The notes under the pieces are model-generated. The model did not search any database. It was not told the DNA's origin and saw nothing but the letters and a program-made list of their open reading frames with translations. A DNA stretch of 64,000 nucleotides, from NCBI RefSeq assembly GCF_000023225.1, contig NC_013173.1:2544501-2608500 (forward strand). Direction: 5' to 3'. This document shows, piece after piece, positions 25,945 through 33,280 of this stretch. This DNA is from Desulfomicrobium baculatum DSM 4028. GTDB taxonomy: Bacteria > Desulfobacterota > Desulfovibrionia > Desulfovibrionales > Desulfomicrobiaceae. Position 1 is the first letter of the stretch. Each line of letters starts with the position of its first letter. A program made the position numbers and the translations under genes.

Positions 25945-27984
25945 ATGAAACGAGATGAACACCTGGCAACGCTACAGACCCTGGGCATTTCCAGCGCGGC
26001 GGCATACCGCGAAGCCGCCTTTTCCCGCAACATCGGGCTGTTTTCGCCGGGCGAGCAGGAGCGGCTGGCCGAGGCCAGGGTCGCGATTCCGGGTATGGGC
26101 GGAGTGGGCGGAGTACATTTGATCAATCTTGTACGCACCGGAATCGGCCGCTTCCATCTGGCCGACTTCGACCAGTTTGAGCCGGTCAACGTGAACCGCC
26201 AGTTCGGGGCCAAGGTTCCTTCCTTCGGTCGCCCCAAGCTTGCGGTCATGATCGAAGAGGCGCACAGCATCAACCCGTTCCTGGATATCACCCCCTATCC
26301 CGCAGGGCTGACTGCGGACAACATGGAAGCCTTTCTGACGGATGTGGACGTGGTCCTGGACGGACTGGATTTCTTCCAGTTCGAAATCAGGCGGACGCTC
26401 TTCAACATGGCCCGGTCCATGGGCGTGCCCGTGATCACGGCCGGGCCGCTGGGATACAGCTCGGCCCTGCTGGTCTTCACCCCGCAAGGCATGGGCTTTG
26501 ACGACTATTTCGATGTGGGCGGAAAACTGCCGGAAGAGCAGAAATACCTGCGCTTCGCCATGGGGCTGGCCCCCAGACCGACACATATCGGATACATGGA
26601 CCTGTCACGCGTGGACCTCAAGGGCGGCAAAGGCCCGTCCCTGAACATCGCCTGCCAACTGTGCTCGTCTCTTGCCGCCACCGAGGCCGTGCGCATCATT
26701 CTTGGCAAGCCTGGGCTCAGGCCCGCGCCCTGCTTCCTGCAGTTCGACCCCTTCCGCCAGGTGCTCCGCAAAGGACGCCTGAGCCGGGGCAATCGCACCT
26801 TCAGCCAGCGCGCCAAACTCTGGTACGTGCAAAACGTGCTGATCAAGGCTACCGACCAGGCTCGGGTGCGCATACCGGACCCACCTGTTGTAAGCGTCGC
26901 ACATTTCGATTCCCTGCCCCAGGGTGTCGGCACCTATCTGCTGCAGGCCGCAGTTCAAGCTCCTTCCGGGGATAATGTCCAACCCTGGCAGTTCCGTCTG
27001 GCAGGCAACGACATCCACGTTTTTCTGGATCCGGAAGCCGACGTGTCCTTTTTCAATGTCCGCCAGACCGCCTCCATCATCGCCTGCGGGGCAGCAATGG
27101 AAAACATCCGCCTGGCCGCCACAACCATGGGCATGGATGCGACCACGCAAATCCGGCCGGATGCCGCGCAAGAAAATCTGCTGGCCACCGTGCGCATTCA
27201 GCCAGGCGATCACACAGCAGACCCGCTGGCCCGGCACATCTGGACGCGCTGCACCAACCGCCGCCCGTACAGCAAGCGGCCTCTGCCGGAGTGGGTGCAC
27301 AACGACCTCAAAACCCGCATCCGCAGCATGCCCGAAGCGCACCTCCACCTTTTGACCGGCCGCGCTCAACTCCGCAAGCTTGCCAAGGTCATCTACCTGG
27401 CCGACAGGATCCGCACCGAGCATCAGGGCTTGCACGAGCATTTCACATCCATGATCCGCTTCAACATGAAGGAGGCCGAGCAGCGACGCGATGGGCTGCC
27501 TCTCAAAAACCTGGAAGCCGGATTGGCGGGGGAGGCATTCCTGCGCCTGACCAAGCCGTGGCCCGCAATGCGTGTCGCCAACGGCATCGGCCTCGGCCGT
27601 TTGGTGGCCTTGCACTCGGCCCAGGGCATCCTGGAGAGCGGAGCTGCCGGGATGGTTGTGGTCGATGGGTTCGAAACACGGGATTTTATGCTCGGAGGCC
27701 AGGCCTTGCAGCGCATCTGGCTGGCAATGGAGCACCATGGCCTGCAAATGCAGCCCATGACCGCCGTGACCCTCTTCTGGCTGCGCTGGCTGTGGGAAGG
27801 GCCGTCAAGTTTTTCCGAAAAACACCGCAAATTACTGGAACGGGTCTGGCAGGATTTGAAAGGGTTGTTCGCTTCCGTTGATTTTGAAAAGCAAGGTCTG
27901 GTCATGCTCTTTCGCGCAGGCTACGGCCCCGGAATCCGTCACCGCACCTTGCGGCGGGGTGCTGGCGACTTTCTGATGAAATAA
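25945..27984 (+). CDS. ThiF/E1-like adenylyltransferase fused to a nitroreductase
   Basis: A 679-residue two-domain protein. Residues 1-290 form an E1/ThiF-like domain: the ATP-binding glycine loop GMGGVGGVHLINLVRTGIG, the Asp motif LADFDQFEPVNVNRQFG, and DVVLDGLDFF. A single Cys pair (ACQLC) occurs near residue 237 instead of the two CxxC pairs of zinc-binding E1 enzymes. Residues 325-660 form an FMN nitroreductase-like domain with VQAPSGDNVQPWQF and later GLGRLVALHSAQGILESGA. The fusion family is of unknown function. Its place after the acyl synthases and exporter suggests it adenylates or oxidises the acyl-amino-acid product; that is inference. Confidence 0.78.
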   Translation: MKRDEHLATLQTLGISSAAAYREAAFSRNIGLFSPGEQERLAEARVAIPGMGGVGGVHLINLVRTGIGRFHLADFDQFEPVNVNRQFGAKVPSFGRPKLAVMIEEAHSINPFLDITPYPAGLTADNMEAFLTDVDVVLDGLDFFQFEIRRTLFNMARSMGVPVITAGPLGYSSALLVFTPQGMGFDDYFDVGGKLPEEQKYLRFAMGLAPRPTHIGYMDLSRVDLKGGKGPSLNIACQLCSSLAATEAVRIILGKPGLRPAPCFLQFDPFRQVLRKGRLSRGNRTFSQRAKLWYVQNVLIKATDQARVRIPDPPVVSVAHFDSLPQGVGTYLLQAAVQAPSGDNVQPWQFRLAGNDIHVFLDPEADVSFFNVRQTASIIACGAAMENIRLAATTMGMDATTQIRPDAAQENLLATVRIQPGDHTADPLARHIWTRCTNRRPYSKRPLPEWVHNDLKTRIRSMPEAHLHLLTGRAQLRKLAKVIYLADRIRTEHQGLHEHFTSMIRFNMKEAEQRRDGLPLKNLEAGLAGEAFLRLTKPWPAMRVANGIGLGRLVALHSAQGILESGAAGMVVVDGFETRDFMLGGQALQRIWLAMEHHGLQMQPMTAVTLFWLRWLWEGPSSFSEKHRKLLERVWQDLKGLFASVDFEKQGLVMLFRAGYGPGIRHRTLRRGAGDFLMK

Positions 27985-28026
27985 CCCGCCGTTGCTCCCG
28001 GGAAAGAGGACCACATAAACGAAAAA

Positions 28027-28060
28027 TGGCCGGGAAGCATGCGCTTCCCGGCCTTCATTT
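28027..28060. terminator. Convergent hairpin terminator
   Basis: An 11-bp perfect stem (GGCCGGGAAGC / GCTTCCCGGCC) with a 4-nt loop, at 28028-28053. On the minus strand it is followed by ATTTTTC, so it mainly ends the PEP-CTERM gene, and it can also stop transcripts from 27984. Confidence 0.85.
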
Positions 28061-28076
28061 GACGAGATCAATCTGA

Positions 28077-28868
28077 TCAGTTCTTCTTGTTGCGACGTAC
28101 CGCTATGCCAAGGCCGAGCAGGCCGGCACCGAGAAGAAGCATGGTGGCAGGTTCGGGAACAGGCGAGGCCATGATGCTCAGGTTGAACTGAGCCGAGTTG
28201 TCGCCGTCTTCACTTGCAAGCCAGCCAAAATACTCTGTGTCAATTCCCAACTTGCCGACAATGAAATCATGATAAGCGCCAGTGATGAGCCCGAAACCAT
28301 CGCTATTGAAAGCAAAGTCATACTTATAGCCGTCATAGTTGAACGTGCCCTCGGTCAGACCTGGGTCGATGAGGATAAAGATATCCATTGGCGTCACATC
28401 ATCATTCGGAGTTTCAAAGAACAAAAACTCCAGAAAGGCGGTGTCGATAGGCTGTTGCGGTCCAGCAGGAACAAAAGGCGTAAACTGAATGGTAGCCGCA
28501 ACCTTTCCATATGCAAGGGTTGGATACAGGGAAGAAAGAACGTGGTTATAATGTGTAATTGAAGTAACAGGTACCGCAGGTCCTAACTCCAGCCAGCCAG
28601 TCATCAGGTCATCACCGCTGACAGGAGCGAAAAGCTCAAGCGAGCTTTGAAGCCCGGTTTCACTGAAGTCGGACGGAACGCCCCAATACAGGGTATTCAA
28701 ATCCGCGCTTACGCTCATTTCGTCCTGGTTGCCTTCATCGTTAAGCCAATCAACGAAATTCGCGTCATTGGTATACGACCACTGAGTCACCAAGGCAGCG
28801 GAGGCGAATGTCGCCGAGAAAAGAAACGCCACAGCCAAAAGACATGTTACAACGAAATTCTTCCTCAT
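28077..28868 (-). CDS. PEP-CTERM surface protein, THxN family (copy 1)
   Basis: A 263-residue exported protein. A signal peptide (residues 1-24, ending ASA) is followed by a beta-rich domain containing the family motif SITHYN (Thr-His-x-Asn). The C-terminus is the sorting signal: VPEPATMLLLGAGLLGLGIAV, then RRNKKN. An exosortase is expected to cleave at the PEP box and attach or release the protein at the envelope. It is a clear paralogue of 31650-32429. A sigma-54 promoter lies 48-63 bp upstream and the shared enhancer element about 95 bp before the predicted start; GGAGG precedes the ATG by 6 bases. Confidence 0.92.
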   Translation of the reverse strand: MRKNFVVTCLLAVAFLFSATFASAALVTQWSYTNDANFVDWLNDEGNQDEMSVSADLNTLYWGVPSDFSETGLQSSLELFAPVSGDDLMTGWLELGPAVPVTSITHYNHVLSSLYPTLAYGKVAATIQFTPFVPAGPQQPIDTAFLEFLFFETPNDDVTPMDIFILIDPGLTEGTFNYDGYKYDFAFNSDGFGLITGAYHDFIVGKLGIDTEYFGWLASEDGDNSAQFNLSIMASPVPEPATMLLLGAGLLGLGIAVRRNKKN

Positions 28869-28915
28869 GGTAATCCTCCAATGTTAAAATAATTATCTTG
28901 TGGTGACAGGGTATA

Positions 28916-28931
28916 AGCATGGTCCATGCCA
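28916..28931 (-). promoter_or_regulatory. Sigma-54 promoter of PEP-CTERM gene 28077-28868
   Basis: Minus-strand sequence TGGCATGGACCATGCT matches TGGCACGN4TTGCW at all but two positions, with exact -24/-12 spacing. The predicted start near 28905 leaves a 37-nt leader containing the ribosome site. Confidence 0.8.
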
Positions 28932-28991
28932 ATATTTAAATTCATGATACCAGACAGTTAAGCACAGACATAATAACAGGAACTCAAAAAA

Positions 28992-29008
28992 TGTAAGGTC
29001 TGCCGACT
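28992..29008 (+). promoter_or_regulatory. Candidate enhancer (UAS) copy 2
   Basis: TGTAAGGTCTGCCGACT on the plus strand, centred 95 bp before the predicted start of the minus-strand gene. It keeps TGTAAG and CCGAC of the shared element and deviates at the last base and in the centre. Confidence 0.55.
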
Positions 29009-29148
29009 TTCTTCCAGTTAAAATTTACAGACAAGGAATGCCCCTCGTCTCGGAGTCGCCAACGCGGTGTGATCCTGCCCTGCGGTAAACGAGTCCCATA
29101 TCGGGACAAATCAAAAATCATACATAATTTCTGCATGATAAATAAAAA

Positions 29149-29185
29149 GACTCGAAACATCCTTGGGATGTTCCGAGTCTTTTTT
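29149..29185. terminator. Terminator of PEP-CTERM gene 29203-30114
   Basis: A long stem (GACTCG plus AACATCC, paired with GGATGTT plus CGAGTC) with A-run on the left and TTTTTT on the right. Read on the minus strand it is also followed by a T-run, so it works both ways. Confidence 0.85.
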
Positions 29186-29202
29186 ACCGAGAACGGCTTG
29201 TT

Positions 29203-30114
29203 TTATTTGCGCAGCTTACGGCCTGTGAAGGCCAAAGCCGCCATGCCGAGTCCGAGCAGAGCCACGGTGGCCGGTTCAGGCACTGGAGGCGGAGGAGGAT
29301 TCTCGCTTCTGTAACCCAGAATGAAGAAATCTTCAAAACCATCGCTCAAAAGCTGATACTGGAATGTAGCCGTGAAGAAAAGGCCCTGACCAATAAACTG
29401 GGACAGGTCCATTGTCGGAGCATAGACAAGAAAGTCCACGTCGTTTGTTCCGGTTGTATCGAACGAATATTCCACGCCCATGAACTCCACAGTGCGGGTG
29501 TTCGGCACCTCGACAAGTGCTTCCTCGTCAAACTCTCCATTAGGAGAACTGTCAAAAGCCCATTCTGCAAGACCGAAAGCATCTGGTGCATACGGGACAA
29601 CGGCACCGAGTTCATCGACAATCGCGACATACCCATTGCCAAGCATGTTGGGCTGGTTGCCTATCTGATTAATATCGAAAGCAAAAACAGGTATATTTGA
29701 ATTTTCGAATTCGCTTTGCAGAAAATCGTAAAGCAAATCTACGGATACTTCCCAAGTGATAAGCAAATCAGTGTTAAATTCCGTAGTCGAACCTGCGTTC
29801 GGAAATGACAACGGATCAGGAAAGTCATATCCGCCCCTGATGTCCAAATTGTCTCCAGCAGCCTTATCGGCACTCTCGCTATCACCCCACCATATTTTGA
29901 GCTCATCTTTTAGCGAACCCTGATTTGATGGATAATCGGAAAATCCTCCTGGATAAAGTTGCTGCAATATGCTTGTGGAATAGGAATAATATTCGTCGTA
30001 CGGCATCGCATTAGGAAAGACCGGCTCCGGCAACCAAATACTTGCCCATGACGGCGAAGCCAATAAAAACACCAGCACTGTCGTGCAAAGACTGCCCTTG
30101 ACAAGCGATTTCAT
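29203..30114 (-). CDS. PEP-CTERM surface protein, unique family
   Basis: A 303-residue exported protein. The signal peptide (about residues 1-25) is followed by a mainly beta domain with no family I recognise and many Asn, Asp, Ser and aromatic residues. The C-terminus is VPEPATVALLGLGMAALAF and GRKLRK, a complete PEP-CTERM tripartite signal preceded by a Pro-rich spacer (PPPPPVPEP). I chose the ATG at 30114, which is 8 bases after GGAGG; the ATG at 30120 is only 2 bases away. It has a sigma-54 promoter and the shared enhancer element upstream. Not homologous to its two PEP-CTERM neighbours beyond the sorting signal. Confidence 0.88.
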   Translation of the reverse strand: MKSLVKGSLCTTVLVFLLASPSWASIWLPEPVFPNAMPYDEYYSYSTSILQQLYPGGFSDYPSNQGSLKDELKIWWGDSESADKAAGDNLDIRGGYDFPDPLSFPNAGSTTEFNTDLLITWEVSVDLLYDFLQSEFENSNIPVFAFDINQIGNQPNMLGNGYVAIVDELGAVVPYAPDAFGLAEWAFDSSPNGEFDEEALVEVPNTRTVEFMGVEYSFDTTGTNDVDFLVYAPTMDLSQFIGQGLFFTATFQYQLLSDGFEDFFILGYRSENPPPPPVPEPATVALLGLGMAALAFTGRKLRK

Positions 30115-30171
30115 AATCATTCCCTCCGGTTGTTTTCTCTCTGTGACGTCCTTTGACTATCAATCCTGTGG

Positions 30172-30187
30172 AGCAGGAAAAATGCCA
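30172..30187 (-). promoter_or_regulatory. Sigma-54 promoter of PEP-CTERM gene 29203-30114
   Basis: Minus-strand TGGCATTTTTCCTGCT keeps TGGCA and TGCT with exact spacing. The predicted start near 30161 gives a leader of about 47 nt. Confidence 0.75.
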
Positions 30188-30239
30188 AGACGCACCATCC
30201 GTTAATCATTCAATTTATTGTAAATACACGCTCAAGTAA

Positions 30240-30256
30240 TGTAAGATTATCCGACA
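30240..30256 (+). promoter_or_regulatory. Candidate enhancer (UAS) copy 3
   Basis: TGTAAGATTATCCGACA, a full match to the shared consensus, centred 87 bp before the predicted start of the minus-strand PEP-CTERM gene. A half-similar TGTAAATACACG lies 22 bp to the left. Confidence 0.65.
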
Positions 30257-30404
30257 ACGCGTTGCTTTACTTTCCAAGTATCGACCAACGCTTGCCCCAA
30301 TGAAACGCTCCGGCACAACCACCAGATTCGAGGAGCAGCAAAATCGTTTTCAACTCGCAACGGAACGTTGCAAACAGGCACACTTTTAGTTTAACAGCCA
30401 GACA

Positions 30405-31091
30405 ATGAACGACAACGCCTGGCCGCGCATATTGCCTTTTGCCCTCTTCATGGCCGTCATCGGTCTAGAGGAAGGATTGCGTTTCATGGATGACAAAGCC
30501 TGGGTCAGCATCCAGGACTCCACCTTCGCCCTGCTTTATCCGCTGAGACCCCTGGTTGCCGGCATCGCACTCATCCTGTGCCGCCGGGCCTACACGGAAC
30601 TGCGGTGGTCCGACCTGGCCCGGAGCAGCCAGACAGTGATGAGTATCGCGCTGGGGCTTGTGGTCTTTGCGCTGTGGGTCAACATGGACTGGACTATCGG
30701 CGCGCTGAGCGAGCCGCCGGGCTTCAATCCGGGCATCTTTCCGGACCCCGGCCTGCGCCGGGTCATGACCGTCATCCGCATCGGCAGCGCCGTGCTCGTT
30801 GTCCCGATCATGGAGGAAATCTTCTGGCGTTCCTTCATTCTGCGCTACGTCATCAATCCGGATTTCGCCAAAGTCCCGCTCGGTACGTTCACCTGGATTT
30901 CGTTTCTGGTCGGAGCCGTGCTCTTCGGCTTGGCCCACCATTTCATCCTAGCCGGAATCATGGCCGGCATGGCCTATTCCTGGTTGCTCTACAGAACCAG
31001 GAGTCTGGCGCAATGCGTCCTGTCCCACGCAGTGACCAATCTGGCCCTGGCCGCCTTTGTGCTGAACACGGAAAAATGGTGGTTTTGGTAA
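30405..31091 (+). CDS. Exosortase-associated CAAX-type membrane protease (CPBP family)
   Basis: A 228-residue integral membrane protein with about seven helices. The CPBP/Abi signature is complete: EEIFWRSFILRY (Glu-Glu-x3-Arg, residues 138-149), FGLAHHFILAG with the metal His near residue 177, and HAVTNLALAAF near residue 208. This version is the CAAX-protease-related family that co-occurs with PEP-CTERM/exosortase systems, where it is either alone or fused to an exosortase. It sits between two PEP-CTERM gene groups, which supports a role in processing sorted proteins. No clear ribosome site precedes the ATG, so the start is less certain. Confidence 0.8.
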   Translation: MNDNAWPRILPFALFMAVIGLEEGLRFMDDKAWVSIQDSTFALLYPLRPLVAGIALILCRRAYTELRWSDLARSSQTVMSIALGLVVFALWVNMDWTIGALSEPPGFNPGIFPDPGLRRVMTVIRIGSAVLVVPIMEEIFWRSFILRYVINPDFAKVPLGTFTWISFLVGAVLFGLAHHFILAGIMAGMAYSWLLYRTRSLAQCVLSHAVTNLALAAFVLNTEKWWFW

Positions 31092-31131
31092 ATCGTGAGA
31101 AAACCTTTCGGCAGGCTCCGCAAGACACGCC

Positions 31132-31443
31132 TCACGTCAGCGAGATTCCGCCGTAAAGAAGGCCGACGACCACCCCAAAATTAAAGGCAAAGACCCAGCG
31201 GCTTCCGAAGCGATGGATCTTGTACAGCGACACGGCCACGCTCGCGATGCAGATCAGGACAACGACCATCCAGCCAAGACTCGACCCGCCCCATTCAACA
31301 ATGCTTTTCGCCACATAGATCTGACCATAGCCGAGCAGCATCCCGTGAGCCAGGGAGACGGCCCCTACCCGGCTCATGAAATCGTCCAAGGCCTGCATGC
31401 CCTGACAAACAAGAATCGCGGCAATGGCCAGCAATATCTCCAT
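31132..31443 (-). CDS. Small membrane protein of unknown function
   Basis: A 103-residue protein with three to four hydrophobic segments (MEILLAIAAILVCQ, VSLAHGMLLGYGQIYVA, LGWMVVVLICIASVAVSLY, WVFAFNFGVVVGLLYGG) and few charges. The start at 31443 is chosen from a GGGAG site 9 bases upstream; an ATG at 31461 is possible. It converges on the CAAX-type protease with a 40-bp gap. I recognise no family. Its place among PEP-CTERM genes is the only hint to function. Confidence 0.55.
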   Translation of the reverse strand: MEILLAIAAILVCQGMQALDDFMSRVGAVSLAHGMLLGYGQIYVAKSIVEWGGSSLGWMVVVLICIASVAVSLYKIHRFGSRWVFAFNFGVVVGLLYGGISLT

Positions 31444-31590
31444 CAGCCGATTCTCCCTCATGGATGCGCGGGCACCACAAACACCGCCGGTTCGCATGCA
31501 ATCATGCACAATCAGCAACGAACAGTTGCAGTTACGTCGGTATATTTCCGGCTCGGCGTCCCTTGAACAGCACGCTCATGGACACGGAAT

Positions 31591-31626
31591 CAAAAAAGGC
31601 CGGGCAGCTCATGCTCCCCGGCCTTT
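31591..31626 (-). terminator. Terminator of PEP-CTERM gene 31650-32429
   Basis: GGCCGGG pairs with CCCGGCC (31598-31623), with an additional AG/CT pair inside. On the minus strand it is followed by TTTTTT, at 31592-31597. The stem resembles the terminator of the paralogue at 28027. Confidence 0.8.
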
Positions 31627-31649
31627 CCCTAGTGATCGAAAGCGCGTGA

Positions 31650-32429
31650 TCAATTCTTCTTGTTGCGTCGCGCCGCCAAGCCCAGGCCAAGCAGGCCGGC
31701 GCCGAGAAGAAGCATGGTGGCCGGCTCGGGGACAGGAGCCACCGAGATACCCAGGTAGAACTGAGCCGACGTGCTGCCGTCCTCGTTTGCAAGCCAGCCG
31801 TAATAGTCTGTGTCCACACCGAGCTGACTGACAATGTAATCATGATACGCGCCAGTGAGGAGTCCGAAGCCGTCGCTCAAGAAAGAGAAGTTGTATGTGT
31901 AGCCATCGTAGTTAAATGCGCCGCTGGTTGCGCCCGGATCGGTGAGAACGAAGATATCCATGGGCGTCGCGACATTACTGTTTGGAGTCTCGAAGAACAG
32001 AAACTCAAGATAAGTTGTTTCGGCAGGAAGAGGCAGTCCCGCAGGCAAAAATGGCGTAAACTCAACATTAGCCTCGACCTTACCATACGCAAGATTAGGA
32101 AATGCTGAACTCATCAAGTAATTGAAGTGTGTAATTGACACTACCTCTACAGCGGATCCCGAAGTCATCAGATCGTTTCCAGCGACAGGCCCGTCGATCA
32201 CAAGCGAACTTTGCAGTCCTGTTTTAGAGAAAACGGATGGCACTCCCCAGGACAACGTTCTGCCGTCGGGGCTTAGCACCATATAATCCTGATTAACGTC
32301 TTCGTTGCTCCAATCGACAAAAGTAGCATCGTTGACATACGACCACTGTGTCACCAGAGCTGCGGAAGCAAATGTTGCTGAAAAGATGAATGCCGCCGCC
32401 AGACATGTCGCTGCTAGTTTTTTCTTCAC
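31650..32429 (-). CDS. PEP-CTERM surface protein, THxN family (copy 2)
   Basis: A 259-residue exported protein, clearly paralogous to 28077-28868 over its whole length. Shared stretches include AALVTQWSY, SDGFGL-TGAYHD and the sorting signal VPEPATMLLLGAGLLGLGLAA followed by RRNKKN. The motif SITHFN is the Thr-His-x-Asn family mark. Translation starts at GTG (32429), with GGAG 9 bases upstream. It has the best sigma-54 promoter of the set and the shared enhancer element. The two copies flank the CAAX-type protease and the unrelated PEP-CTERM gene. Confidence 0.92.
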   Translation of the reverse strand: MKKKLAATCLAAAFIFSATFASAALVTQWSYVNDATFVDWSNEDVNQDYMVLSPDGRTLSWGVPSVFSKTGLQSSLVIDGPVAGNDLMTSGSAVEVVSITHFNYLMSSAFPNLAYGKVEANVEFTPFLPAGLPLPAETTYLEFLFFETPNSNVATPMDIFVLTDPGATSGAFNYDGYTYNFSFLSDGFGLLTGAYHDYIVSQLGVDTDYYGWLANEDGSTSAQFYLGISVAPVPEPATMLLLGAGLLGLGLAARRNKKN

Positions 32430-32474
32430 AGTAGTACTCCAGTGTTAGATAATTATGTCGTTCTCTCACAACAA

Positions 32475-32490
32475 TGCATCGACCGTGCCA
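32475..32490 (-). promoter_or_regulatory. Sigma-54 promoter of PEP-CTERM gene 31650-32429
   Basis: Minus-strand TGGCACGGTCGATGCA differs from TGGCACGN4TTGCW at a single position. The predicted start near 32464 gives a 35-nt leader. Confidence 0.85.
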
Positions 32491-32551
32491 AAATATAACT
32501 ATCCAATATCACTATATTATTCTTCAAGAAATCTTCAGAAAAAACATACCG

Positions 32552-32568
32552 TGTAAAGTTCTCCGACA
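32552..32568 (+). promoter_or_regulatory. Candidate enhancer (UAS) copy 4
   Basis: TGTAAAGTTCTCCGACA, a full match to the shared consensus, centred 96 bp before the predicted start of the minus-strand gene. Confidence 0.65.
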
Positions 32569-32685
32569 TACTTCCTGGGCAAACTTACACGCCAGGAAAC
32601 ACAATCCAAAAGTCCACGGACGCTTCGAGCGTGCCGGCCAAAATTTCGCATGCGCAAAGCCCTTTTGCATGATTCGCTGCGAAGA

Positions 32686-33036
32686 TCAGTTCGACCTCTG
32701 CGCGTCCACTTCCGGAGAAGCGATGGGAACGGCAAGCTCCACGCCAACGGAATACGTGCCCATGAGCGAGGATTCGTCGGTCTGGCCCCAGCGGACGTGG
32801 CCCTGATAGCTGTCACTCAAATCATAGCCATCCACTTCTCTTCCGGGGCTTGCGATAATCGACAGGACATCGCCGACATTGAACGCGCAATCCGTCTCTA
32901 TGAGGAACCCTTGCCTGCTCATGTTGAGGATTCGACCCAATACGATCGTGTCCTTTTTCTTCCCGCATATGATTCCGCAGGGAAACAGGCAGGCGTGACG
33001 CTTCCATTTTCTGATTTTTTGTTCTGTCGTCGACAT
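32686..33036 (-). CDS. PilZ-domain protein (probable c-di-GMP receptor)
   Basis: A 116-residue single-domain protein. The beta-strand motif NMSRQGFLIETD matches [DN]-x-S-x2-G of PilZ domains, and TYSVGVELAVP matches the later conserved strand. Basic residues near the N-terminus (KIRKWKRHACLFPC) take the place of the RxxxR c-di-GMP-binding motif, with only an approximate match. It would sense c-di-GMP and control secretion or surface behaviour. A sigma-54 promoter at 33134-33149 and the shared enhancer element place it in the PEP-CTERM regulon. AGGA lies 8 bases before the ATG. Confidence 0.72.
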   Translation of the reverse strand: MSTTEQKIRKWKRHACLFPCGIICGKKKDTIVLGRILNMSRQGFLIETDCAFNVGDVLSIIASPGREVDGYDLSDSYQGHVRWGQTDESSLMGTYSVGVELAVPIASPEVDAQRSN

Positions 33037-33133
33037 GGTTTGTCCTGCCTTGAGGCGTTTTGCATATTATCAAGCATCCAGCGCCCAGTCTTGATTGAAA
33101 ATTTTGATGATGAACACATTTTCCATCACATTT

Positions 33134-33149
33134 AGCAACGAACGTACCA
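33134..33149 (-). promoter_or_regulatory. Sigma-54 promoter of the PilZ gene
   Basis: Minus-strand TGGTACGTTCGTTGCT has one mismatch to TGGCACGN4TTGCW. The predicted start near 33123 gives an 87-nt leader before the PilZ gene. Confidence 0.75.
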
Positions 33150-33263
33150 GCAAGTCCGAACTGCATCGGCACGGACATGCTGCGTATTACATGATACCTG
33201 CGCACCCTGAAGTTGTGCACATCAGAAAAATTTCGGAGAGTTGTAAGATTTCACGCCCGGCAT

Positions 33264-33280
33264 TGTCGAAAAAATTTACA
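33264..33280 (-). promoter_or_regulatory. Candidate enhancer (UAS) copy 5, PilZ gene
   Basis: On the minus strand TGTAAATTTTTTCGACA, nearly identical to the prsT copy. It is centred 149 bp before the predicted PilZ start. A weaker TGTAAGATTTCACG lies at 33242-33255. Confidence 0.6.

Noticed and set aside
33167-33183. Plus-strand CGGCACG...TGC resembling a sigma-54 promoter
   Set aside because: The spacing between GG and GC is 9 instead of 10, and no plus-strand gene follows.
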